Shown here: positions 17,461 through 25,360 of the stretch, piece by piece
Numbering within the stretch: position 1 is the stretch's first letter
Layout: every line of letters begins with the position of its first letter
Assembly (NCBI RefSeq): GCF_001439695.1
Contig: NZ_JYLL01000011.1
Coordinates: 1 to 64,000 of the forward strand
DNA from: Pseudomonas veronii
Lineage (GTDB): Bacteria; Pseudomonadota; Gammaproteobacteria; Pseudomonadales; Pseudomonadaceae
DNA length: 64,000 bases
Direction: 5' to 3'
Notes under the pieces: generated by a model
Seen by the model: only the letters and a program-made list of their open reading frames with translations
The model's database searches: none
Told to the model about the DNA's origin: nothing
Position numbers and translations under genes: made by a program

Positions 17461-18780
17461 ATGAAGTTTGTAAAATCGCTCTACGTCCAGATTCTCTTCG
17501 CCGTGCTGTTGGGCGTGCTGGTCGGGCATTTCTGGTCACAACAGGCCATAGCCTTGAAGCCGCTGGGTGATGCCTTCATCAAGCTGATCAAGATGATGAT
17601 CGCTCCCGTGGTGTTCTGCACCATCGTCACCGGTATCGCCGGCATGAGCGACAAGCGCTCCCTCGGGCGTTTGTTGAGCAAGACCCTGTTGCTGTTCCTG
17701 GGCCTGACCGTGATCAGTCTGATCATCGGCCTGGTGGCGGTCTATCTGTTCAAGCCCGGTGTGGGCATGAACATCGACCCTACCCAATTGAGCACCAAGG
17801 GGCTGTCGCACTACACCGATTCTGCGGCGAAGCTGGGCGTGGTCGAGTTTTTCATGCACATCATCCCCGACACGTTCATCGGTGCTTTCAATAAAGGTGA
17901 GGTGCTGCCGGTTCTATTCATTGCGGTGCTGTGCGGGTTTGCGCTTTCGGCCATTGGCGAGCGCGGCAAGCCGCTACTGGATGTACTGGAGTCCGCTTCG
18001 CACATGGTCTTCAAGATCTTCTCCTACCTGATGCGCTTTGCGCCGATCGGTGCCTTTGGGGCCTTGGCGTTCACGGTCGGGCAGTACGGCATTACCTCGT
18101 TGGGCTCGTTGGCCAAGCTGATCATGACGCTGTACATCGCCTGCGCATTCTTCGTGTTTGTGGTGCTGGGGAGTATTTGCCGCGCGCATGGCTTCAGTCT
18201 GTGGAAGTTGCTGCGCTACTTGCGCGAAGAATTCCTGGTGGTCCTCGGCACGTCGTCCACCGAGCCGGTAATGCCGCGGATGTTGGAAAAACTCCAGGCC
18301 CTGGGTTGCAACAAAGGCGTGGTCGGGCTGGTGCTGCCCACGGGTTACTCGTTCAACCTCGACGGTACGGCGATCTACCTCTCGCTGGCGGCGGTGTTCA
18401 TTGCCCAGGCCTGCAACATCGACCTGAGCCTGACCCAGACCGTGACCATGCTGGCAATCATGCTGCTGTCCTCGAAAGGCGCCGCCGGTGTCACCGGCTC
18501 CGGTTTTGTCGCACTGGCGTCAACGTTGACGGTCATTCACGACATTCCCTTGGCCGGCCTTGCCCTGCTGATCGGTATCGACCGCTTCATGTCGGAAGCC
18601 CGGGCCTTGACCAGCCTGGCCAGCAATGCGGTGGCGACCGTGGTGATGTCCCTCTCGGAAAATGCCTGCGATCGCGAAGTACTGATGCGGACGCTGGACG
18701 GCAAACCTTCCCCCATTGCCATCTCGGCCCAGGCCCAGAACCCGGACTGGGATGGTGTGACGGTCACGGACCGCGTCTGA
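17461..18780 (+). CDS. dctA: C4-dicarboxylate/cation symporter (DctA family)
   Basis: The 439-residue inner-membrane protein of the DAACS family begins MKFVKSLYVQILFAVLLG and has about eight membrane helices plus re-entrant loops. The serine-rich loop VVLGTSSTEPVMPRML and the conserved PTGYSFNLDGTAIYLSL and SSKGAAGVTGSGF segments are diagnostic. DctA imports succinate, fumarate and malate with protons or sodium. The ATG at 17461 follows GGGTGAT, making it a better start than the ATG at 17449. It lies 56 bases after the tautomerase gene in the same direction. Many pseudomonads carry another dctA under DctBD, so this may be a dedicated paralogue. Confidence 0.9.
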   Translation: MKFVKSLYVQILFAVLLGVLVGHFWSQQAIALKPLGDAFIKLIKMMIAPVVFCTIVTGIAGMSDKRSLGRLLSKTLLLFLGLTVISLIIGLVAVYLFKPGVGMNIDPTQLSTKGLSHYTDSAAKLGVVEFFMHIIPDTFIGAFNKGEVLPVLFIAVLCGFALSAIGERGKPLLDVLESASHMVFKIFSYLMRFAPIGAFGALAFTVGQYGITSLGSLAKLIMTLYIACAFFVFVVLGSICRAHGFSLWKLLRYLREEFLVVLGTSSTEPVMPRMLEKLQALGCNKGVVGLVLPTGYSFNLDGTAIYLSLAAVFIAQACNIDLSLTQTVTMLAIMLLSSKGAAGVTGSGFVALASTLTVIHDIPLAGLALLIGIDRFMSEARALTSLASNAVATVVMSLSENACDREVLMRTLDGKPSPIAISAQAQNPDWDGVTVTDRV

Positions 18781-18828
18781 CCGGTCGCGGCTGCGCCCAG
18801 ACACCTTAAACACCTCAAATAAACACTC

Positions 18829-18850
18829 CCCGCCAGGCACAACTGGCGGG
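18829..18850 (+). other. Intercistronic hairpin between dctA and the citrate transporter gene
   Basis: A perfect 8-bp stem, CCCGCCAG (18829-18836) with CTGGCGGG (18843-18850), encloses a 6-base loop. No T-run follows, so it is more likely an mRNA-stabilising or attenuating element than a simple terminator. Confidence 0.5.
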
Positions 18851-18909
18851 CGCGGACTCGTGCGCCTGTGCATCGGCCCCGTTACTTATAAGAACAAGAG
18901 AACTGACTT

Positions 18910-20214
18910 ATGCTCGCATTGCTTGGCTTGGCCATGGTGGTGGTTTTCACCTTCCTGATAATGACTAAACGGCTGTCGCCGATTGTCGCCCTGACCCTGG
19001 TTCCGATAGTGTTTGCCGTGATTGGCGGCTTCGGCGGCACTACCGGCAAGATGATGCTCGACGGCTTGAAAATGGTCGCACCGTCGGCCGCGCTCCTGCT
19101 GTTTGCGATCCTGTTTTTCGGCTTGATGATCGACGCCGGCCTGTTTGACCCGCTGATTCGCAAGATCCTCAAGCGCGTCAACGGCGACCCGATGAAAATC
19201 GCTGTCGGCACCGCGTTGCTTTCGCTGGTGGTGGCATTGGACGGTGACGGCACCACCACCTACATGATCACCTGCGCGGCCATGCTTCCGCTGTATAAGC
19301 GCATCGGCATGAACCCGATGATTCTGGCGACCATTTCCATGCTTTCGCTGAGCATCATGAGCGGCATGACCCCCTGGGGAGGGCCCGCGACCCGCGCGAT
19401 TGCGGCACTGGGCCTGGATGCCGGGGCCTACTTCGTACCCTTGCTGCCGACCATGATCGGCGGCGCGATGTGGGTGGTGTTCACCGCGTTCCTGCTGGGC
19501 CGCGCCGAGCGCAAGCGCATCGGTAACATTCAACTGGAGAGCGGCGGCGGTAACTGCTACATCAACGCAATACTCGAGGACACGCCGCACAAGCGCCCGA
19601 AACTGGCCTACGTCAACCTGCTGCTGGTCATCGCGGTGATGGTCGCGCTGGTGATGGGGATCATGCATTCCGCGATCCTGTTCCTGATCGGGTTCGTCCT
19701 GGCGCTGATGATCAACTATCCGCAACTGGACATTCAGAAGGAACGCATCCTTGCCCATTCGGGCAACGCCATGACGGTCGTATTGTTGGTGTTTGCCGCG
19801 GGCATCTTTGCCGGGATTTTCTCTGGCACGAAGATGGTCGATTCTCTCGCGCAGACACTGGTTGACTGGATTCCGCCGTCCTGGGGGCACCTGTTCCCGC
19901 TGGTCGTGGCCGTTACCAGCATGCCGCTGACGTTCGTCCTGTCCAACGATGCCTACTACTTCGGCGTGGTGCCTATCCTGGCCAACGCCGCCGCGGCCTA
20001 CGGCATTGATCCGCTGGAGATCGCCCGCGCATCGATTCTGGGGCAACCGGTGCATCTGATGAGCCCGTTGGTCGCCTCGACCCTGTTGTTGGTCGGGATG
20101 GTTGATCGCGACATCGGCGATTTCCAGAAAGCCACCGTCAAGTGGGCCGTGCTCACCTCATTGGTCATCACGGTGCTGGCTTTGTTGACCGGGGCGATCA
20201 GTCTCTTCACCTGA
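18910..20214 (+). CDS. CitMHS-family citrate transporter
   Basis: The 434-residue protein has about twelve hydrophobic segments and the CitMHS signature: an N-terminal MLALLGLAMVVVFTFLIMTK, a conserved LDGDGTTTYMITCAAMLPLY near residue 113 and a SNDAYYFGVVPILA segment near residue 345. CitM and CitH of Bacillus import citrate complexed with divalent metals, with protons. Here it would bring citrate or related tricarboxylates across the inner membrane. It follows dctA by 130 bases and precedes an OprD-type porin, so outer- and inner-membrane entry are encoded side by side. Confidence 0.9.
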   Translation: MLALLGLAMVVVFTFLIMTKRLSPIVALTLVPIVFAVIGGFGGTTGKMMLDGLKMVAPSAALLLFAILFFGLMIDAGLFDPLIRKILKRVNGDPMKIAVGTALLSLVVALDGDGTTTYMITCAAMLPLYKRIGMNPMILATISMLSLSIMSGMTPWGGPATRAIAALGLDAGAYFVPLLPTMIGGAMWVVFTAFLLGRAERKRIGNIQLESGGGNCYINAILEDTPHKRPKLAYVNLLLVIAVMVALVMGIMHSAILFLIGFVLALMINYPQLDIQKERILAHSGNAMTVVLLVFAAGIFAGIFSGTKMVDSLAQTLVDWIPPSWGHLFPLVVAVTSMPLTFVLSNDAYYFGVVPILANAAAAYGIDPLEIARASILGQPVHLMSPLVASTLLLVGMVDRDIGDFQKATVKWAVLTSLVITVLALLTGAISLFT

Positions 20215-20242
20215 TTCAACCCAACCTCCTGTTTTTCACCGA

Positions 20243-20264
20243 CGCGCCTCACCCGCGAGGCGCG
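20243..20264 (+). terminator. Possible terminator/attenuator hairpin before the porin gene
   Basis: CGCGCCTC (20243-20250) pairs perfectly with GAGGCGCG (20257-20264) around a 6-base loop. Only a short ATTT follows, so termination would be weak or partial before the porin gene at 20306. Confidence 0.45.
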
Positions 20265-20305
20265 CGATTTCCTGCACGCCAAATAACAACAATGAGTAGT
20301 TTGCT

Positions 20306-21559
20306 ATGAACACTGTACATACCCAACGGGTGCTGTTTTCACTGCTTGGTTTGTTGCCGCTGGCCAGTGCCAGCGCCGAAGGATTTATCGATGACAGCAA
20401 GCTCAAGCTGCAATTGCGCAATGTCTATTTCAATGAAAACTTTCGCGACGAGCATGGCTTGAGTGCCCGATCGGCCAGGACCGCTAAGAGCGAACGCACC
20501 GAATGGGCCCAGGGATTCCTGCTGGATTACCAGTCGGGATTCACCCCAGGCACCGTTGGGTTTGGGGTGGATGCCCTGGGCCTGCTCGGGGTCAAGCTCG
20601 ACTCTGGACGTGGCCGCAGCGGTACAGGCTTGTTGCCGGTTCACGCTGACGGGCGTGCGGCCGACGAGTTCGCCAGCCTGGGCATGACCGCCAAGGCCCG
20701 ACTGGCCAAGACCACGCTCAAATATGGGACCTTGCTGCCCAAGACACCGGTACTGATCTACAACGATGCGCGTCTGATGCCGCAAACCTACCAAGGCGCA
20801 CAGATCAACAGCCTCGACATCGAGAACCTCAGCCTCACCGGGGGCCACCTCGATCGATTCAAGCTGCGTGACTCCACCGACAGCATGCCGATTGTGCCCG
20901 ACGGCTATAGCGGCGCTGAATCCGGGGACTTCAGTTATGCCGGCGGAGAATACAAGCTGGGGAAAAACATTCGCTTGAGTTACTTCTACGGCGAACTGGA
21001 GAACTTCTACCGGCAGCATTTTGCCGGCATCCAGCACGATCTACCCTTGGGCGGCGGCGTGCTGAGCAGTGATTTGCGCTACTTCAACAGTGTCGATAGC
21101 GGCTCTGCCTACGGCGGCAAGATCGATAACAACATGCTCAGTGGGCAACTGTCCTACGCCATTTCCGGGCATACCTTCGGTGGCGGGTATCAGACCCTCA
21201 GCGGGGATGCCGGGTTGCCATACATCAGTGGCGCGACCGTCTATTCGTTCAGCAACGCCGGTATCGGTAAGTTCATCGAAGAGGACGAGAAGACCTGGAT
21301 GCTCAACTACGGCTTCAACTTCGCCGCCCTGGGTGTCCCCGGCCTGACCTTTTCCACGCGTTACCTGAGCGGTAACGACGGTAAGTCCAACACCACGGTC
21401 AAGGAATGGGAACGCGATGCCGAACTGGCCTACGTGGTGCAGCAAGGCACCTTCAAAGGCCTGGGAGTGAAGCTGCGCAATTACGTCTACCGCTCGGATT
21501 TCTCCCGTGGTCGTGACAGTAATCGGATCTACTTCACCTACGACATCGCGCTCTGGTGA
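20306..21559 (+). CDS. OprD-family outer-membrane porin (OpdH-like by context)
   Basis: The 417-residue porin precursor has a signal peptide (residues 1-24, ending ASASA-EG) and the family opening GFIDDSKLKLQLRNVYFNEN. Conserved patterns such as WAQGFLLDYQSGFTPGTVGFG and the terminal YRSDFSRGRDSNRIYFTYDI, ending in an aromatic residue, indicate an 18-stranded OprD barrel. OprD porins take up defined small substrates. The Occ branch that includes OpdH carries tricarballylate and aconitate in P. aeruginosa. The neighbouring citrate transporter and tcu genes make a tricarboxylate likely, but this is inferred. Confidence 0.88.
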   Translation: MNTVHTQRVLFSLLGLLPLASASAEGFIDDSKLKLQLRNVYFNENFRDEHGLSARSARTAKSERTEWAQGFLLDYQSGFTPGTVGFGVDALGLLGVKLDSGRGRSGTGLLPVHADGRAADEFASLGMTAKARLAKTTLKYGTLLPKTPVLIYNDARLMPQTYQGAQINSLDIENLSLTGGHLDRFKLRDSTDSMPIVPDGYSGAESGDFSYAGGEYKLGKNIRLSYFYGELENFYRQHFAGIQHDLPLGGGVLSSDLRYFNSVDSGSAYGGKIDNNMLSGQLSYAISGHTFGGGYQTLSGDAGLPYISGATVYSFSNAGIGKFIEEDEKTWMLNYGFNFAALGVPGLTFSTRYLSGNDGKSNTTVKEWERDAELAYVVQQGTFKGLGVKLRNYVYRSDFSRGRDSNRIYFTYDIALW

Positions 21560-21569
21560 TCCACTGCTC

Positions 21570-21599
21570 GCGGCCACGCGACATTCGCGGGCCGCTTTT
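21570..21599 (+). terminator. Intrinsic terminator after the porin gene
   Basis: GCGGCC-A-CGCG (21570-21580) pairs with CGCG-GGCCGC (21586-21595) with one bulged A and a 5-base loop, followed by TTTT. It lies ten bases after the porin stop codon and before the chemoreceptor gene. Confidence 0.8.
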
Positions 21600-21640
21600 G
21601 CATCGGCGGCTTCATAGGATCGGGGTGAAGGAATCAAATA

Positions 21641-23314
21641 ATGTCGTTCAAAACCAAAATACTGTTGCTGACCTTATTGCCGGTGCTGTTGTTTGCGCTG
21701 GTTTTAGGGTTGAGCGCGCGCAGCACGTTGCAGGCCCAGGCCGAGCAGGAAGTCGCACAGACCCGCGAGCGGCTGCTCGAGGAAAGCCGCACCCGACTCA
21801 AGGATTACGCGAGCATCGCTCAGACGTCCATCACCGAACTGTATGAGCGGGCGGCTGCCGGGGACCTTTCCGGCCGAGCCTTGGCAATCAGCCGACTGTC
21901 CAACGTGAAGTATGGCGATGACGGGTATTTCATCGGCTATGACAGTCAGGTCGTGCGCCTGTTTCGCGGTGACAGCAGCGAAGGCGTCGGCACCAACATG
22001 AGTGATCGCAAAGACATCAACGGGAAGTACCTGAACCGCGAGATGGTCGAAGCGGCCAAAAACCAAACGCACTTCGTTACCTATTCGGGTGGGGTCGTCA
22101 ACACCGATAAGGTGGTGCCCAAGCTCGCTTACAGTTTCTATTTGCCCAAGTGGGACATGGTTGTCGTCACCGCGGTCAATCTGGACAGCATTGAAACCCA
22201 GGTCGCCAACGTGCGGGCCGATGTCGAGCTGCGCATACACCACTTGATGCTCAACATTGCGCTTATCGCTGGCGCGCTGATCGGCATCATCGGGGCACTC
22301 GCGCTTCTGCTGGTCAAGCGCAGCTTACGGCCCTTGACCTTGATCCGCGCTCACCTCGATGAAATCGCCGCGGGCGAGGGGGATCTGACGCGGCGGCTGC
22401 CGCTTGTGAGTCGCGACGAACTGGGGCAACTGGCCGGTTCGTTCAATGCCTTTATCGAAAAGATTCACAGCCTGGTCAGCCAGATCGTCGCGATGAGCGA
22501 ACAGTTGACCGGGTCTGTCAGCCATGTGGCCGAGCAGAGCCGGCAGATTGACCGGGCCATGGAGCGGCAGCGCCTGGAAACCGACCAAGTGGCCGCGGCG
22601 ATAAACCAGATGTCATCGGCGGCGCAGGAAGTCTCGGCCAGCGCGCACAATGCGGCAAACGCAGCGGTCGAGACCGACAGGCAGTCCCGTCACGCCAGGC
22701 AGATCGTCAACGGCAGTATTGCGCGCATTCAGGCACTGACGGTCGAGCTGGATGAGAGTGGCCTGTCGATGCAGAATCTGCAAAACGACGTGACGTCTAT
22801 CGTCACCGTGCTGGACGTCATTCGCTCGATTGCCGAACAGACCAACCTTTTAGCCCTCAATGCAGCCATCGAAGCCGCGCGTGCCGGTGCGGCCGGGCGC
22901 GGGTTTGCCGTGGTTGCCGATGAAGTGAGGGCGTTAGCCAGTCGCACTCAGCGCAGTACCCAGGAAATCCAAGCGATGGTCGAGCGTCTGGAGAGCGCTA
23001 CCGGCGGGGTGGTCACGGCCATGCACCAATCCACCGAAGCCGCCCAGGGCGCTAACGCCGAGGCCGACCAGGCGGGTGAGTTTCTGGGCAACACGGTCGA
23101 GCTGATCGCCACGATCAATGCAATGAACGCGCAAATCGCAAGTGCCGCGGAAGAGCAAACCGCGGTGGCTGAAGAGATCAACCGCGGAGTGCATCAGATC
23201 GCACGCGCCATCGACGCGGTTGCCAACCAGACGCAGCAGGGCGTCCAGACCGTCGATGAGTTGTATGCGATCGGCAGCCGCCTGCAAGGCTTGCTGGGGC
23301 AATTCAAAATATGA
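21641..23314 (+). CDS. Methyl-accepting chemotaxis protein with an sCache_2 ligand domain
   Basis: The 557-residue chemoreceptor has a membrane helix at residues 5-25, a periplasmic single-Cache (sCache_2) domain at about 30-185 (DGYFIGYDSQVVRLFRG and KDINGKYLNREMVEAAK), a second helix near 200-225, a HAMP domain and a cytoplasmic signalling hairpin with EQTNLLALNAAIEAARAGAA. The P. aeruginosa malate receptor CtpM has the same domain type, and here the receptor sits beside carboxylate transporters, so an organic acid ligand is likely. GAAGGA precedes the ATG. Its last 118 coding bases and 15 bases after the stop are repeated at 44065-44197, on the far side of the CDI island. Confidence 0.92.
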   Translation: MSFKTKILLLTLLPVLLFALVLGLSARSTLQAQAEQEVAQTRERLLEESRTRLKDYASIAQTSITELYERAAAGDLSGRALAISRLSNVKYGDDGYFIGYDSQVVRLFRGDSSEGVGTNMSDRKDINGKYLNREMVEAAKNQTHFVTYSGGVVNTDKVVPKLAYSFYLPKWDMVVVTAVNLDSIETQVANVRADVELRIHHLMLNIALIAGALIGIIGALALLLVKRSLRPLTLIRAHLDEIAAGEGDLTRRLPLVSRDELGQLAGSFNAFIEKIHSLVSQIVAMSEQLTGSVSHVAEQSRQIDRAMERQRLETDQVAAAINQMSSAAQEVSASAHNAANAAVETDRQSRHARQIVNGSIARIQALTVELDESGLSMQNLQNDVTSIVTVLDVIRSIAEQTNLLALNAAIEAARAGAAGRGFAVVADEVRALASRTQRSTQEIQAMVERLESATGGVVTAMHQSTEAAQGANAEADQAGEFLGNTVELIATINAMNAQIASAAEEQTAVAEEINRGVHQIARAIDAVANQTQQGVQTVDELYAIGSRLQGLLGQFKI

Positions 23315-23329
23315 GGCTGCCCTGCAGGG
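23197..23329 (+). repeat. Left copy of the 133-bp direct repeat flanking the CDI island
   Basis: This covers the last 118 bases of the chemoreceptor gene including its stop codon and 15 bases beyond it, ending CCTGCAGGG. The copy at 44065-44197 has the same orientation and differs at only five positions by my alignment. Because this copy is part of an intact gene, it is the likely ancestral one. Confidence 0.9.
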
Positions 23330-23617
23330 GGCGATAGGGTGGCCTGCATCGACATCATGCGTGATCACTTTCTCACGCAATAATGAAAATCATGAAAAAA
23401 GGCCCTTCTCTTAAGAAAAATCACGCTTGTGTGAATTTCTATAAATTCATTTTTATCAAATACTTATATTACTTTGTAATGATATTTAATTGCTTAGCCA
23501 AAAAATTGGCTTGTAGCATGTTGTAAAAGTTTCATGTTTGACAAATTGACGCCAATACATTGTCAGAATAGCATTCCCGGAAATGATGGCTCTTAGCCAC
23601 CCTTCATTGGGGTGTTT
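23330..23617 (+). promoter_or_regulatory. AT-rich upstream region of the CDI operon
   Basis: This stretch is far richer in A+T than its surroundings, with several A- and T-runs. It includes an inverted repeat AGCCAA-AAAA-TTGGCT at 23496-23511 and candidate sigma-70 elements such as TTGACG (23546-23551) with TAGCAT (23569-23574) at 17-base spacing. Such DNA is a typical target of MvaT/H-NS-type silencers. It should carry the cdiB-cdiA promoter. The exact promoter is a guess. Confidence 0.45.
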
Positions 23618-25330
23618 ATGTACGGCTCAAAACTCAGGATGAGTGCCTTTGGGGTGCTGGCGTTGGCGGGGGTTGCTGCCTCATTCATGGCTGAAGCTGC
23701 ATCCAATCCCGGCGACACCGACCTGATTCGCGACCGTCAGGACCGCCTCCTCGAAGAACAACGCCAGCGCCTCGACCAACTCAAGGAATTACCCGGCAAA
23801 ACCCCATCACCGGTGGCGCCTGCAGCCCCGGTTGACAGTCGTTGTTTCCTAATCAAGACCATCGAACTCACGGGGGCAGACGCGCTTTCCGCCGGCGAAC
23901 GCGAACGCCTGCTGGCACCCTATATTGGCCAATGCCTGGGCGTAGCGCAGCTCAATGCTCTGCTTAAAGTCATCACCGAGCGCTACATCGAAAAAGGCCT
24001 GGTCACCAGCCGTGCCTATTTGCCGCAACAGGATCTGTCCAGCGGCATCTTGAAGGTCCAAGTGGTGGAAGGCCGGCTCGAAGGCTTGAAGGGCGCCGAT
24101 GGCAGTGGCTTTTCCGAGCGCCAGTTGGCCCAGGTGTTTCCGGGCAGGTCGGGGGAGTTGCTCAACCTGCGGGAAATCGAGCAGATGGTTGATCAGCTCA
24201 ACCGCCTGCCATCGAACCAGGCGCAGATGGAACTGGCGCCGGGCAAGGAAGTTGGCGGCAGCGAAGTATTGGTCAAGAACACTCCGCAAAAGCCCTGGCG
24301 TGCCGGTTTGTCCTACGGCAACGACGGCCAGCGCAGCACCGGTCGCCAACAGGCGGGTACGAGCTTGGACTGGGACAACCCGCTGGGGCTGTCCGATCAA
24401 CTCTCCCTGCGCGCCGGGCACGATGTGGTCAGTGATACCAGTAAGAATTCGCGTAACGCGATGCTCAATTACAACCTGCCGTTCGGTTGGTGGAACCTCA
24501 CCTACAGCTACAACGAAAGTGAATACCGCTCCCTGGCCCAAGCCAACGGTTTCAGCTTCAAGCAAAGCGGCGACAGCCAGAACCACCAACTACGTCTTGA
24601 GCGTGTGATCTATCGCGATGCCGTGAGCAAAACCTCGCTGAGCAGTGGCGTGTCGTACCTCAGCACCCACAACTACATCGAAGACAGCAAGCTGGCGCTG
24701 AGCAGCAACCGCATCAGCGAAGCCCAGTTCGGCATCAACCATGGCCGGCGCATCGGCGGGGGTTTTCTCAACGTCGACCTGGGCATGCAAGACGGTATCG
24801 GCGCCTTCGATGCCCAAAGCAATCGTGACGTCAAAGCCGGCCAGCCCGACGCGCGCTACCGCAAATACACCGCCACCCTCAGCTATTTGCAGCCGTTCAA
24901 GCTGGGCGATGAGTCATTCAGTTTCAGCAGCCTGATGACCGGGCAACACAGTGAAGACGTGCTGTTCAGCCCACAACGCACCAGCCTTGGCGGTCTGTCG
25001 TCGATTCGCGGCTACCAGGACCAGTCCCTCACCGGTGACAGCGGTGGTTACTGGCGCAACGACCTGCGCTGGACACGCCCGGTGACCTGGAACTGGATGC
25101 ACACCGTGTTTGCCGAGTACGGCAGCAGCATTGGCTATGACCAGGGCGTGATCAGCCACGGGCGGTACAACCCTGACCAGCACGGGCGCATGACCAGTGA
25201 CGCGCTGGAGTTGTTTGCCCGCGGCCCCAACGTGGCCGCCACCGTGACCTTTGCGCACTCCCTGGAACGACCCGACGCGATCACCGAGCGTGAGGCGCCG
25301 ATCTATTTCCGTCTGGATTTCTTCCTCTAA
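23618..25330 (+). CDS. cdiB: Two-partner secretion outer-membrane transporter (CdiB/ShlB family)
   Basis: The 570-residue protein has a signal peptide (to about residue 28, MAEAAS), an N-terminal plug helix rich in Asp/Arg/Gln (DLIRDRQDRLLEEQRQRLDQ), two POTRA domains (starting near FLIKTIELTGADAL and continuing to about residue 220) and a 16-stranded Omp85-type barrel. The conserved barrel motif SLGGLSSIRGYQD is present near residue 460, and the protein ends in YFRLDFFL. It would export CdiA in unfolded form across the outer membrane. The ATG at 23618 follows TTGGGGTG, and a GTG two codons upstream is in frame. cdiA follows after 30 bases, so the two are one operon. Confidence 0.93.
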   Translation: MYGSKLRMSAFGVLALAGVAASFMAEAASNPGDTDLIRDRQDRLLEEQRQRLDQLKELPGKTPSPVAPAAPVDSRCFLIKTIELTGADALSAGERERLLAPYIGQCLGVAQLNALLKVITERYIEKGLVTSRAYLPQQDLSSGILKVQVVEGRLEGLKGADGSGFSERQLAQVFPGRSGELLNLREIEQMVDQLNRLPSNQAQMELAPGKEVGGSEVLVKNTPQKPWRAGLSYGNDGQRSTGRQQAGTSLDWDNPLGLSDQLSLRAGHDVVSDTSKNSRNAMLNYNLPFGWWNLTYSYNESEYRSLAQANGFSFKQSGDSQNHQLRLERVIYRDAVSKTSLSSGVSYLSTHNYIEDSKLALSSNRISEAQFGINHGRRIGGGFLNVDLGMQDGIGAFDAQSNRDVKAGQPDARYRKYTATLSYLQPFKLGDESFSFSSLMTGQHSEDVLFSPQRTSLGGLSSIRGYQDQSLTGDSGGYWRNDLRWTRPVTWNWMHTVFAEYGSSIGYDQGVISHGRYNPDQHGRMTSDALELFARGPNVAATVTFAHSLERPDAITEREAPIYFRLDFFL

Positions 25331-25360
25331 CTTTTTCGCCTTTGTGCATCGAGACTTGAC

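Noticed and set aside
18886..20055. 389-codon minus-strand ORF across the citrate transporter gene
   Set aside because: It is rich in His, Arg, Asp and Gln with no domain, is antisense to a clearly conserved transporter, and has no plausible start signal.
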